In this document: positions 17,529 through 25,493 of the stretch, piece after piece
How the letters are laid out: every line of letters starts with the position of its first letter
Numbering within the stretch: position 1 is the stretch's first letter
Assembly (NCBI GenBank): GCA_963825615.1
Contig: CAWGTV010000008.1
Location: forward strand, 1-64,000
From: JAHEDT01 sp963825615
GTDB taxonomy: Bacteria > Desulfobacterota > Desulfuromonadia > Desulfuromonadales > BM103
Direction of reading: 5' to 3'
DNA: 64,000 nt
Notes under the pieces: model-generated
Seen by the model: the letters and a program-made list of their open reading frames with translations, nothing else
Databases searched by the model: none
What the model was told of the DNA's origin: nothing
Made by a program: the position numbers and the translations under genes

Positions 17529-18086
17529 TTATTGATGCCCACCATCCATATGCTCTATCATCTTACGTGCACTGTCAGCTGAGGGCCCTGTCGGCACCAA
17601 CTCAAGAAAGCGATTAAACGCTTCTTTGGCCTTTTCATTGTCCCCGAGGTCCTGCATGTATACGATTCCCATGTTAAATAGGGAGTTTGCATGTGTTGGA
17701 TTTAGCTTATTCGCTTGTTGAAAAGTACCAATCGCTTTTTCATACCAACCAAGCTCGCGAAACATAATTGCCTGATCGGTTAAGACATCGGGGTCATTAC
17801 CATCAATTGCAAGCGCCTTATCATAGGCTTCAATTGCCTTCATCGGATTCTTAGTATCGAAATAGCTATGTCCTAACTGAACCCATGCTTGACGATTAGC
17901 AGGATCTTTCGCCAGAAGTGCTTCCAGAGTTTTAATTTGTTGCTGAAGATCAACTGTAGGTGCCGGCTGTTGGTTTATTGCCTGCTGACTTCCAGGTTGG
18001 CTTTTATTTACATTTGAAAAAATGACAGCTATTAGCATTCCTGCCACAAAAGTGATTACAAAAAGTAAAATAGTTCCTTTTTTCAT
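17529..18086 (-). CDS. Membrane-anchored TPR protein
   Basis: 185 residues from ATG 18086 (behind GAGG); a GTG at 18092 is also in frame. One N-terminal membrane helix (GTILLFVITFVAGMLIAVIF), a Gln-rich linker, a short coiled segment (DLQQQIKTLEALLAKDPANR) and three to four TPR units (WVQLGHSYFDTKNPMKAIEA; ELGWYEKAIGTFQQANKLNP; KAKEAFNRFLELVPTGPSAD). The shape is that of the CcmH/NrfG-type periplasmic TPR proteins, but without other cytochrome-maturation genes nearby a general scaffold role is as likely. A broken duplicate lies at 143-709. It forms a single-gene block between a composite repeat and attachment repeat 2. Confidence 0.85.
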   Translation of the reverse strand: MKKGTILLFVITFVAGMLIAVIFSNVNKSQPGSQQAINQQPAPTVDLQQQIKTLEALLAKDPANRQAWVQLGHSYFDTKNPMKAIEAYDKALAIDGNDPDVLTDQAIMFRELGWYEKAIGTFQQANKLNPTHANSLFNMGIVYMQDLGDNEKAKEAFNRFLELVPTGPSADSARKMIEHMDGGHQ

Positions 18087-18198
18087 CAGCACATCCTCAA
18101 TTTGAAATAATCGGTATATTTATACCCTTTAATCTAAAAATCAACTGATCTCCAAGACACTGAGCACTTAATATACAATCTAGCATGAGCATATTTCT

Positions 18199-18332
18199 AT
18201 CGTCCACTCAGGAGACCTATGGGATACGTCCCCTCTGGTACGTGAGCGCACTGAGGAGCGAGCGCGAAGCCGAGCGTATCTGACTGCTTCGGGAGCAGGG
18301 GGTCGCTGGTTCGAATCCAGTCATCCCGACCA
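18199..18332 (+). repeat. Attachment-type repeat 2: tRNA-Pro(CGG) pseudogene with CCA end
   Basis: Same build as attachment repeat 1, with the GAGCGAGCGCGAAGCCGAGC insertion, the CTGCTTCGGGAGCAG anticodon arm, T-arm GCTGGTTCGAATCCAGT, CATCCCG and ACCA. The first 90 bases also match copy 1 at 829-993, which has a different tail; the tails swap exactly after GGGAGCAG. Confidence 0.8.
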
Positions 18333-18343
18333 GTATTTACAAG

Positions 18344-18376
18344 GAGCGACCTTCCCGGGGTCGCTCTTTTCTTTTG
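18344..18376 (+). terminator. Conserved terminator behind attachment repeat 2
   Basis: Perfect GAGCGACC/GGTCGCTC stem followed by TTTTCTTTT. A C-to-A change in the left arm relative to the copy at 5170 turns a G-T pair into A-T, so the stem is kept. Confidence 0.85.
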
Positions 18377-18449
18377 TTCTCCGGTCAATGTCTGGTCCAA
18401 AGTATTCCTAAAAGTCCAAATTGAGTGTTCAGGGAGTGACGTCTTTGAT

Positions 18450-18490
18450 GTTCCGGGGCGGGGTTTGGCCTCCGGGGCAGGTCGGGGCGC
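18450..18490 (+). repeat. CCGGGGC direct repeats, unit B
   Basis: CCGGGGC twice, 19 bp apart, with a third related element (GTCGGGGC) as in unit A at 5274-5315. Confidence 0.5.
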
Positions 18491-18580
18491 TTCGTTGGAT
18501 GGGACGGTTCAATATCTAGCATCGTGTACTGTTAATAAGTTATTCTTGTTCAAGCTAAATTTATTTCGCAATATGAGGCT

Positions 18581-20050
18581 ATGACCATGTCATATGAATA
18601 TGACCGTTTCAAAAAGATGGTAGAAGACTCACAAGATTGGTTTTGGGAGTTTGATGAGAATGCAAATTTTACATATGTAAGTCCGAGAATCAAAGATTTG
18701 CTGGGTTATGAGCCTGAAGACCTGATTGGTCTAAATGCATTTGACTTGATGAATGCTGATGAAGCGGAGCGCGTCCATAAACACTTTGATCCAATCGCAC
18801 ATAAATACCTACCATTTAAAAATCTGCAAAACACGAATCTTCACAAAGATGGGCATGAGGTTGTCATTGAATCTAGCGGGACTCCAATCTTTGACGAAAA
18901 AGGGCGTTTCCATGGTTACCGAGGTATCGACCGTGACATTACCGATCGCATAAAGGCAGAAGCTGAGCTACTGAAAAGAAAAAAACTATTCCGTGATTTA
19001 TTTGAGTCAAATCCTGCCGCCGCCATAATTACTTCCCCCTCTGGGACAATCCATATGGTCAATTCTGCTTTTATGAAGGCGTCAGGGTTTTCTGCTGAAG
19101 AAGTCGTTGGGAGGACATCACAGGAACTTGGATTTTGGAGTGATTTAAGTGACCGCGAGCGTATGGTTTCCGCAATCATGGAACATGGGTCAATAAATAA
19201 TTTAGAAGCCAGCTTTTACCCTAAGCACAAACAACCTATGACCCTCCTCGTTTCGAGTCGTGCAATTGAATACGATGGAGAAAAGAGGATTTTGAGTGTT
19301 CTCATTGATGTTACCGGGCAGAGAAAAGCAGAAGAAACTCAGCGTCAGCTTGAGAAGGCTAAAAGTGATTTCATCAAGACTGTTGCTCATGAACTGCAGA
19401 CTCCTCTTATTGCAATTTTGGGGTATGCAGAACTCTTGGAAAACACGGATCAACTTCATATCAATGAACAGCAGAAGCAATATGCATCAATTATTCGCAT
19501 TAACGCTGAAGCACTGTCCCGACACATTAAAGACATGCTTGATATTGAAAACGTTCAGCTTGAACGTTCTTTGAATATCGTTAAAAATAATGTTTCTATT
19601 GCAAAACTAATTAAAACGTCGATTTCCTCTATAACACCTAAATTTTCAGAGCACAAATTCATCTTGACCCACGCCAACAGGCTCCCGGAAGTTATGTTTA
19701 TCGATGAGGGTCGTATAACTCAAGTTTTGAATAATCTTTTGATCAACGCCGTGAAATACTCTCCAGAAGGTGGGAACGTAGAAGTCTCTACATCTACAGA
19801 TAGTAATCGTATAACAATCTCCATTACGGATAATGGCTTGGGCATGACACCTAAACAGGCCGAGCGAATATTCGAGCCGTTCTATCGTGCGAACCCAGAA
19901 AATGCCCAGATAGGGGGGATGGGTTTAGGAATGTGTATTGTCAAAAAAATTGTAGAGGACCACGGTGGAGATATTTCAATCTCCAGCATTTTGGGGGAAG
20001 GGACAACCGTTACGTTTACTCTCCCTTTAGTAGATGTTGTCAATTTTTAG
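18581..20050 (+). CDS. Soluble PAS-PAS sensor histidine kinase (copy B)
   Basis: 489 residues, two substitutions from copy A (5407-6876), with the same PAS-PAS-HisKA-HATPase layout, H-box VAHELQTPL and intact N, G1 and G2 boxes. DNA identity is almost complete from about 18487 to 20115 and drops abruptly on both sides, where tRNA-proximal and integrase sequences differ by roughly a tenth or more. The kinase has therefore either been homogenised by gene conversion or duplicated after the flanks diverged. Lacking membrane segments, it senses something inside the cell. A receiver protein (21805) and a lone receiver (27665) lie in this and the next unit and are possible partners. Confidence 0.93.
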   Translation: MTMSYEYDRFKKMVEDSQDWFWEFDENANFTYVSPRIKDLLGYEPEDLIGLNAFDLMNADEAERVHKHFDPIAHKYLPFKNLQNTNLHKDGHEVVIESSGTPIFDEKGRFHGYRGIDRDITDRIKAEAELLKRKKLFRDLFESNPAAAIITSPSGTIHMVNSAFMKASGFSAEEVVGRTSQELGFWSDLSDRERMVSAIMEHGSINNLEASFYPKHKQPMTLLVSSRAIEYDGEKRILSVLIDVTGQRKAEETQRQLEKAKSDFIKTVAHELQTPLIAILGYAELLENTDQLHINEQQKQYASIIRINAEALSRHIKDMLDIENVQLERSLNIVKNNVSIAKLIKTSISSITPKFSEHKFILTHANRLPEVMFIDEGRITQVLNNLLINAVKYSPEGGNVEVSTSTDSNRITISITDNGLGMTPKQAERIFEPFYRANPENAQIGGMGLGMCIVKKIVEDHGGDISISSILGEGTTVTFTLPLVDVVNF

Positions 20051-20076
20051 TATGTTTAGAGGTTTCACATAACACT

Positions 20077-20105
20077 GCCCCAGCCATCCCCGGTTGGGGC
20101 TTTTT
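20077..20105 (+). terminator. Terminator after kinase copy B
   Basis: GCCCCA/TGGGGC stem and TTTTTC, identical to 6903-6931. Confidence 0.85.
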
Positions 20106-20156
20106 CATTTCCACTCAATTCTGCATCCCCATCCTTCCCCCCAAATTTTCACCTCA

Positions 20157-20174
20157 GGACCGGACTTGGACCGG
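20157..20174 (+). repeat. Paired GGACCGG sites before integrase, unit B
   Basis: Two direct GGACCGG copies 11 bp apart about 100 bases before the integrase start, as in unit A. The intervening bases differ while the heptamers are kept. Confidence 0.5.
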
Positions 20175-20273
20175 ACCTTCCGACTGACCTTTCACAAACC
20201 CACTAACCCGCAAGCATCTCCGTCAGTAGCCCAAAGAATATACCTAATTCTACGTTCAGAAAGGAGGACCACT

Positions 20274-21469
20274 ATGTCCAAACGATTCCCGTTCACAAAG
20301 CGCAGCATTGAAGCCCTTGAAGCCCACGATCCTGACAGCCCCAGCCGTGAAGCAGAATACTCCGATGCTGAGTGTATTGGTTTGAAGCTAAGGGTCAGTA
20401 AGGGAGGCCGGAAGTTCTTCCAACATAGATACCGCTATATGGGCCGCAAGAAATGCCTGACCATCGGAGAGTTCCCCTATGTGTCTATTCAGGATGCCCG
20501 TCAGAAGGTCCACGATCACAAATCCCTGTTGGCCAGAGAGATCGATCCCAGTGATCAACGGGAGCACAAGACCAATGATTGGACGTTTCGGAAATTCAGC
20601 AAAGAGCTGTATATGCCTCATGCCCTCCAGCACAAGAAGACCTGGAAAGAGGATCAATACAAACTCGATCGACAGATCATTCCAGCTTTCGGGGATTTCA
20701 GGATTTCATCCATCACGGCGAGAGACATCTCGACCTTCCTGACACAGCAGAAGGAACGCACCTCGTCAACCACAGCCAACCACTATGCCACCCTCATCAA
20801 GAGAATGTTCAATCTGGCCGTCAAGTGGGGACTGCTTGAAAAGTCACCGGCAACGAGCCTGGATCGGTTCAAGGAGAAGCCCCACAGAGAACGCTATCTG
20901 ACCAAAGAGGAACTGCCACGATTCCTGAAAGCTCTGGAGGAACTGGAAGATGGCCTGTCGAAAGCTGCTATCAAGTTGTTGCTTTTCACCGGAGGACGAA
21001 GAGGTGAGATCCTGAGTCTTGCAATGGCATCAGGTGAAACTGAACGAGAAAAGGACTCTTCTTGCCGAACACCAAGAACGGCAAGTCTCGATCGATCATC
21101 CTGAATGATAGAGCATTGACTGTATTGAAGACGCTGGAAGCCGACAAGGACAACTCGAACCGGACCAAGGAGAGCGACTATCTGTTCCCATCAAGAGGAG
21201 GGTCGAGAAGGCCCTTCATCCTGGATATGAGAATCCCTTTTGGTAAGGTATGTGAGACTGCCGGGATAGAAGGCCTTCACATTCACGACCTGAGGCACAG
21301 CTTTGCCACTCTTGCCCTTCAAGGTGGTGCCAGTTTGTATGATGTCAGCAAGCTGCTTGGCCACTCAGACATCAGCATGACACAGAGATATTCGCACGTT
21401 TCTGAGGATACTTTGCAGACAGCCACGGATAACATGGCGGGGGTGATTGATAGAGCAGTTGGTGGTTAG
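20274..21469 (+). pseudogene. int: Tyrosine integrase with two frameshifts (copy B)
   Basis: The better-preserved integrase. ATG 20274 with AAGGAGG. N-terminal arm-binding domain (residues 1-95; EAEYSDAECIGLKLRVSKGG), core-binding domain (about 110-190; RQIIPAFGDFRISSITARDI), and catalytic domain starting at ERYLTKEELPRFL, with Arg in FTGGRRGEILSL, HDLRHSFATLALQGG (HxxR), LGHSDISMTQRYSH and the final Tyr in QRYSH. The frame shifts near 21021 (extra base in CTTGCAATGG; the expected reading is SLQWHQV) and again near 21050-21060, after which the frame stays open to 21469. The first shift is shared with copy A. Unless read by frameshifting, the product stops near 21104 and lacks the catalytic HxxR and Tyr. 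The family targets tRNA 3' ends, matching the neighbouring repeat. Confidence 0.92.
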
Positions 21470-21488
21470 ATGGCTTGAAACCGATGTA

Positions 21489-21653
21489 TCAGGGGTTCCC
21501 TCCGGTAAAAACCAAAATCATAGTCACTAAATACACAGCAACGAATGTCCCAAGAGCAAAGTAAAGCCTCTGCCTTCCCGTAAACCTGCCCTTGATCCCA
21601 GTCACGAAATAGACAAAAGCAGAAGCGCCAAAAAGTATCAGCATCATTCTCAT
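21489..21653 (-). CDS. Small two-helix membrane protein
   Basis: 54 residues on the minus strand from ATG 21653. Two hydrophobic helices (MMLILFGASAFVYFVTG and LGTFVAVYLVTMILVF) are joined by a basic loop (KGRFTGRQR) and end in TGGNP. The basic loop predicts a cytoplasmic turn with both ends outside. It is convergent with the integrase, 20 bp from its stop. No known family. It parallels the small membrane protein at 9834 in unit A. Confidence 0.6.
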   Translation of the reverse strand: MRMMLILFGASAFVYFVTGIKGRFTGRQRLYFALGTFVAVYLVTMILVFTGGNP

Positions 21654-21804
21654 AACGCACCCCCGACATATATATCTATCACTATACAGCCTGTTCCCCT
21701 CGAGGGGCAGGCTTTTTCATTTCCAGTAAGACACATGTCAAAATCACAAGGACACTGGCACATGGAGGGGTAATCGACAGAGCGATTGGAAAAGCTTCTA
21801 CTCT

Positions 21805-22692
21805 CTAATGGATTGTCGAATCATGCGGAGGAGATGCCAATTTCAGAACTTCATTCATTTTCAGACTGATGAATTTCACAGGCGACGGCTTTGGTAGCAT
21901 CACGACATTCAGAGTCTTGATTAAGTCTAAATACTCTTTCCTTACAGTCCCGGTGAAGAAGATGAATTTGCGACTGAGAGAAGGGTCTATTTCTAAAGCC
22001 TGTCTAAACATCTCAATACCACTCATTATTGGCATTTCAACATCCGACACAACCAAATCGAAGTGCTTTTGACGGAGATTCAATAGCCCCTCTTGGCCGT
22101 TACGAGCAATGATCACTTCGGCATCATCGATGACCAGAACCTTGAGCATGCGGGCAACAGAGAGGTTGTTTTCTACGATCAGAATGCGTTTGCCCTTTTC
22201 TTGAGAACGTTTTCTGATCCGCTTAAAGTAATCGTCTCTATTGGGCAATGAAGAGATGTAAGCCTCGACATGTCCTCGGTGCAGTTCGATATCTGCCATA
22301 ACTTGCTGAACCTCTCTATCCGATACATTCAATCTGTCTAGGATATAGAGAAGGATTTCATTCCATTCTGAAAATTCTGCATCCACAAGCATTTCAAGCA
22401 TGGTTGTTTTGTCCAAAGCGCCATCTTCGAATAAACCCAATGCACGAGAAAAAGGGGCTTCAATTTTGCTGCGGAAACTCTCGTCAAAGAAAAAACTTGC
22501 ACGTTTCATTTCATCATCAGAGAGAAGGGGACTGATTTTTTGGAGGAGTTTTTCGTGCTCTTTTTCTTCGAATGACATCTGTGACAGCAATCGGGAGAAC
22601 TCTTTATCCTCATGGAAAAAAGCCGCTGCATCGTCATAAATCTTAGTGGCTGTTGTCTCGACCCCTATCAGCCACACAATAACGTCATACAT
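21805..22692 (-). CDS. Ferritin-like domain fused to response-regulator receiver
   Basis: 295 residues from ATG 22692 (behind GAGGCGG; an upstream in-frame start at 22728 lacks a site). The N-terminal 160 residues are a four-helix ferritin/rubrerythrin-like bundle: GVETTATKIYDDAAAFF, then SFEEKEHEKLLQ with the ExxH metal motif, then EFSEWNEILLYI and ADIELHRGHVEAYI, giving paired Glu and His for a di-iron site. A linker (KRIRKRSQEKGK) leads to a receiver domain (ILIVENNLSVARMLKVL; phosphoacceptor Asp in VVSDVEMPIMSG; Thr in FFTGTV; Lys in MLPKPSP). One of the first acidic pair is Asn. There is no output domain, so the bundle itself may sense iron, oxygen or peroxide, or be switched by phosphorylation. 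It lies behind kinase copy B. Confidence 0.8.
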   Translation of the reverse strand: MYDVIVWLIGVETTATKIYDDAAAFFHEDKEFSRLLSQMSFEEKEHEKLLQKISPLLSDDEMKRASFFFDESFRSKIEAPFSRALGLFEDGALDKTTMLEMLVDAEFSEWNEILLYILDRLNVSDREVQQVMADIELHRGHVEAYISSLPNRDDYFKRIRKRSQEKGKRILIVENNLSVARMLKVLVIDDAEVIIARNGQEGLLNLRQKHFDLVVSDVEMPIMSGIEMFRQALEIDPSLSRKFIFFTGTVRKEYLDLIKTLNVVMLPKPSPVKFISLKMNEVLKLASPPHDSTIH

Positions 22693-22815
22693 ATTACCGC
22701 CTCGGTTGTATGCCAGAATCTGGGACATTCCAAAATCTGAGCGTCAAACCTAGAGAGAATATCTTACTACATATTTAATATTGCAAAGACATCCCTAGTA
22801 AAGATTTTCGTCTAC

Positions 22816-22846
22816 GGCTCATCCCTCATCGAGGGGGGCCTTTTTT
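22816..22846 (+). terminator. Terminator-like hairpin ahead of small-gene pair, unit B
   Basis: GGC..CCCTC and GAGGGGGGCC arms then TTTTTT, counterpart of 8639-8668. The arms differ (CCCTC for CCCAC, GAGGG for GTGGG) in a compensatory way. Confidence 0.7.
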
Positions 22847-22864
22847 CATTTACAGGAGGAAACC

Positions 22865-23257
22865 ATGATCCACATCTACTCCATACAGCAAGCCTTATCC
22901 CTGAGAGGCACCATCCCCGAACTGGCAATCATAAGATCATTGCAGTTCATGAGCGATGGCTATAGCCCCGAAGAACACGGCTACATCATCGTCATCCAGG
23001 AAGGTGACGACATAACACAAATCAAGGAGATAGAAGATGGACTGTTCATTGATGACGTACCTACTTTTGAATTTGTCGAAGCTTTTGTTGATGGCGATCA
23101 AATTGCTTTCGAGCTGGTCTTTCAGCTTGATGATTCGAGGACTATCGCGGTGATCATACCGGATGAACCGTGGTTGGACCCCGATCTTCGAAGTGTACTC
23201 CTGTCTGCCTCCCCTCCACCCATGCCTCTGCCACAGATCAAGGAGGTGATGTCATGA
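22865..23257 (+). CDS. Conserved hypothetical protein of the integrative unit
   Basis: 130 residues, ATG 22865 behind AGGAGG, intact. The protein is acidic and appears alpha/beta: IQQALSLRGTIPELAIIRSL, GYSPEEHGYIIVIQEGDD, FEFVEAFVDGDQIAFELVFQ, TIAVIIPDEPWLDPDL. No signal peptide, membrane helix or known domain is seen. Its stop overlaps the next start (ATGA at 23254-23257), so the pair is translationally coupled. The partner carries a similar IPDETWLPEE tail, suggesting the two are diverged paralogues or form a complex. A frameshifted copy exists at 8687. Possibly an immunity-type or anti-restriction cargo protein, but nothing proves it. Confidence 0.75.
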   Translation: MIHIYSIQQALSLRGTIPELAIIRSLQFMSDGYSPEEHGYIIVIQEGDDITQIKEIEDGLFIDDVPTFEFVEAFVDGDQIAFELVFQLDDSRTIAVIIPDEPWLDPDLRSVLLSASPPPMPLPQIKEVMS

Positions 23258-23430
23258 AGATACTGAATCAGCCTGACGTTCTTGAGGGCTTTATCTGTCT
23301 GGTGGAAGAGGCCGATCTGAAGAAGCCACTCGACCTGCCGGAACTGAAAGGCGATGGGTGGACATCATCAACCGATGCGAAGGGGTCGTCCTAAAGGGCG
23401 GCCTTTTTCATTGTGTCTTTCTGACCAACT
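23254..23430 (+). pseudogene. Partner of the 130-residue protein, frameshifted and truncated
   Basis: Opens with MKILNQPDVLEGFICLVEEA and PLDLPELKG, then one extra base near 23353 (GGCGATGGGTGG) shifts the frame to a stop at 23394. In the other frame coding continues to about 23430 (VLKGGLFHCVFLTN), where similarity to copy A (9091-9356) ends. Coupled by ATGA overlap to the preceding gene. Function unknown. Confidence 0.6.
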
Positions 23431-23535
23431 AAGAAAATTTTACATATATAAATTACCTAAAAATCTTGACAAAAAATCCCTCAAAGGTGAGCATGAAGAC
23501 CTTTTTAGTCATCTAATGTAAGCAAGGTTTCTATT

Positions 23536-24315
23536 ATGCGTTTAACAATGATTTTTACGCTGTTATCTCTGACATTTTCAAATTTAAGCTTAGCTGCACC
23601 AATTAAGGTCCTTTTTGATGAAGGACATGGGCAGGCTTTTTCTGTTGAAAAGGATGGTGATTTACAACTTGGTCAATTGGCAGGCAAACTCGGTGTTGAT
23701 GGCTGGCAGGTTATTGCAACTCGTGACTCTTTAACTCCACTGTTACTTAATGAAGTCAATGCGCTAATCATATCAGGAGCATTTAAACCTTTCTCTGAAA
23801 ATGAAATCAGTGCCATCAGCAATTTTCTTTATAATGGCGGTCGATTAGTGGTCCTTTTGCATATTGCACAACCACTTGTTCCTTTACTTTCAAAACTAGG
23901 TGTTGCCGTTGGTAATGGTGTCGTTAGAGAATGGGATAAGTCGCTGGTCATAGATGGAAACCCCCTCTATTTCAAAGTGTCCAATCTCAAAGACCACCCC
24001 CTAAATACAGGTTTGAAATATTTTTCTCTGTATGGTGGTTGGCCGCTACTCCCTCTCCAAGAAAATGTCAGCACTATTGCTAGTACCAGTCAGATGGCAT
24101 GGATTGATGTCAATCGAGATCAAAACCTGTCAAACAAAGAACCTGTACAGGAGTTCGGGGTCTTGGTTACCGGTAGCATTGGATTAGGTGAATTCGCTGT
24201 TTTTGCCGACGATGCAATTTTCCAGAACCGGTTTCTTAAGGGAGAGAATGAAAAACTCCTCGAGAATTTAAGTGGTTGGATGAGAAAAGGACAATCGCAA
24301 AATGGAGCAATCTGA
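23536..24315 (+). CDS. Exported DUF4350/GATase-like protein
   Basis: 259 residues with a clear signal peptide (MIFTLLSLTFSNLSLAAP). The mature part reads like a class-I glutamine-amidotransferase fold of the DUF4350/GldG type: KVLFDEGHGQAFS, LLNEVNALIISGAFKPFSEN, YNGGRLVVLLHIAQPLVPLL. The IISGAF and ISNFLYNGGRL strand-turn-helix is typical; no catalytic Cys triad is obvious, so it is probably a binding rather than hydrolytic domain. Located in the periplasm or envelope. It is the last gene of its block before repeat copy 7, and has its own AT-rich upstream region at 23430-23535 (TTGACA near 23466). Confidence 0.7.
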   Translation: MRLTMIFTLLSLTFSNLSLAAPIKVLFDEGHGQAFSVEKDGDLQLGQLAGKLGVDGWQVIATRDSLTPLLLNEVNALIISGAFKPFSENEISAISNFLYNGGRLVVLLHIAQPLVPLLSKLGVAVGNGVVREWDKSLVIDGNPLYFKVSNLKDHPLNTGLKYFSLYGGWPLLPLQENVSTIASTSQMAWIDVNRDQNLSNKEPVQEFGVLVTGSIGLGEFAVFADDAIFQNRFLKGENEKLLENLSGWMRKGQSQNGAI

Positions 24316-24353
24316 GTTTCTACCTTAAAATGTCTTAGATGATACTTTGATTC

Positions 24354-24466
24354 GCTGAAGTCCACTCAGGAACGCCATTGGGATACCTCCCCTCTGGTAG
24401 GTAAATACACGGAAGTAAGGCAAAGCCGAACGTATGCCTCTGCTTTGGGGGCAGGTGCGCTATTGA
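24354..24466 (+). repeat. tRNA-Pro-derived repeat, copy 7 (short)
   Basis: GCTGAAGTCCACTCAGG lead, TTGGGATACCTCCCCTCTGG, GCAAAGCCGAACG, then CTGCTTTGGGGGCAG and GTGCGCTAT. The anticodon-arm loop is mutated. The downstream ATAGCGC tail is missing. Confidence 0.7.
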
Positions 24467-24595
24467 AGCATTCGAAAGAAACGTAAATTCAGAAAACTTT
24501 GAGCATGAAGATCGCCAAGAAGAGTAAATTGGTAACATATTGATATAGCTTTACTTTTGAGCATATGAAGCTTAGGTTGTTGACATCTTGTTTTA

Positions 24596-24688
24596 TGTAT
24601 TCCATGGGGGATGGAATGATGCAGGCAAACAGAACTGTTCTCTTGCGACCGCTGTTGTTAGCTGAATGCTGACCGGCGGTTTTTCAAC
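24596..24688 (+). ncRNA. Candidate structured leader RNA with terminator, copy 3
   Basis: Best hairpin of the three: ATTCCAT, GGGGG loop, ATGGAAT (7 bp), then GATGCAGGCAAAC, a linker, GCGACCGCTG, TGCTGA and CGGCGGTTTTT. The terminator ends 19 bp before the lipoprotein start. GGCAAAC near its middle recalls GEMM aptamers, but the GACGCAAAGCC core is absent, so it is not that class. Confidence 0.6.
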
Positions 24689-24706
24689 ATAAATATGGAG
24701 AATAAA

Positions 24707-24856
24707 ATGTCTAAACTATTGTTAATTATTTTTCTGGTGCTCGGTTTGTCGGGGTGTGGCGGTGGAGGTGATTCAGCTGACACTGATGAAACTCCAGCTG
24801 ATACTGCCGTGTTTGACATGGCTAGTTTTGATGATGGAACTGTATTTATTCAATGA
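24707..24856 (+). CDS. Tiny acidic lipoprotein
   Basis: 49 residues from ATG 24707 behind ATGGAGAAT. Lipoprotein signal LLIIFLVLGLSGC with Cys at position 17, then a Gly-rich and strongly acidic tail (GGGGDSADTDETPAD...FDDGTVFIQ). It should be lipid-anchored in the envelope. It lies 25 bp before a secreted-protein gene and directly under candidate leader RNA copy 3, so the two genes form one operon. No family recognised; surface-charge or toxin-like roles would be guesses. Confidence 0.65.
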   Translation: MSKLLLIIFLVLGLSGCGGGGDSADTDETPADTAVFDMASFDDGTVFIQ

Positions 24857-24880
24857 TATTTTTAAACGGAGGAATCAAAC

Positions 24881-25438
24881 ATGAAAGTTGCTATTCTTAT
24901 CTTTGCCGCATTTACTTTTCTGGCCCCTATCGCTCATGCAGTACCAAATACCTTTTCAGCGGGTGAATCTGTCAGTGCTAGCAAGATGAACCAAAACTTT
25001 ACCGCCTTGGAAAACGCCCTAGGCAATACTATTTCTCAATTAACAATAACAACTCGTTATGCTGGCTATAACTTTGGGACGACCTACGGTTCTTTAGCGT
25101 CGGAAGTCGCTACAGCCTCCTGCTTGGAAGACGAAGTGATAACTGGAGGAACGTGTAGTTGCATTACAGAAAATTCAAATTTTAACAACACTAATTTTGG
25201 ACAAGTTAGTTTCTGCACTATTGCTGGGAATAATATTGTTGGATCTTGCATGGCAAACTCGATGGTTTATGATGATGGCTTGTATGGGCCACCTATCTCC
25301 ATTTTTATCAATTGTGCCAAAGTGATATCTACTGCAGCCCCTGTATCATTAGCTGCTTTCAGTGAAGATATTGAGCTTATCGAACTTCAAGACAAAATTT
25401 CTGAACAAATGAGAATTCTTCAAAACCGTACAAAATAA
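24881..25438 (+). CDS. Secreted protein with ferrous-type Cys pairs, unknown function
   Basis: 185 residues, ATG 24881 behind GGAGG. Signal peptide (MKVAILIFAAFTFLAPIAHA) cleaved before VPNTFSAGESVSASKMNQNF, a start seen in many exported proteins whose N-terminal helix begins a coiled or fibre region. The middle has six cysteines (SCLEDE, GGTCSCITE, SFCTIAG, GSCMANS, NCAK) likely in disulfides, then a C-terminal coiled helix (IELIELQDKISEQMRILQNR). It looks like a small extracellular or periplasmic structural protein. In operon with the lipoprotein before it. No firm family. Confidence 0.7.
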   Translation: MKVAILIFAAFTFLAPIAHAVPNTFSAGESVSASKMNQNFTALENALGNTISQLTITTRYAGYNFGTTYGSLASEVATASCLEDEVITGGTCSCITENSNFNNTNFGQVSFCTIAGNNIVGSCMANSMVYDDGLYGPPISIFINCAKVISTAAPVSLAAFSEDIELIELQDKISEQMRILQNRTK

Positions 25439-25493
25439 AATTTCTCCTCCTCATGATCTGCTCCAATTAATATTTGTCAAAATGTTTTTTTTA

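Noticed and set aside
24596..24688. Known c-di-GMP (GEMM) riboswitch
   Set aside because: GGCAAAC is present but GACGCAAAGCC and the second hairpin are absent; kept as an unassigned RNA.
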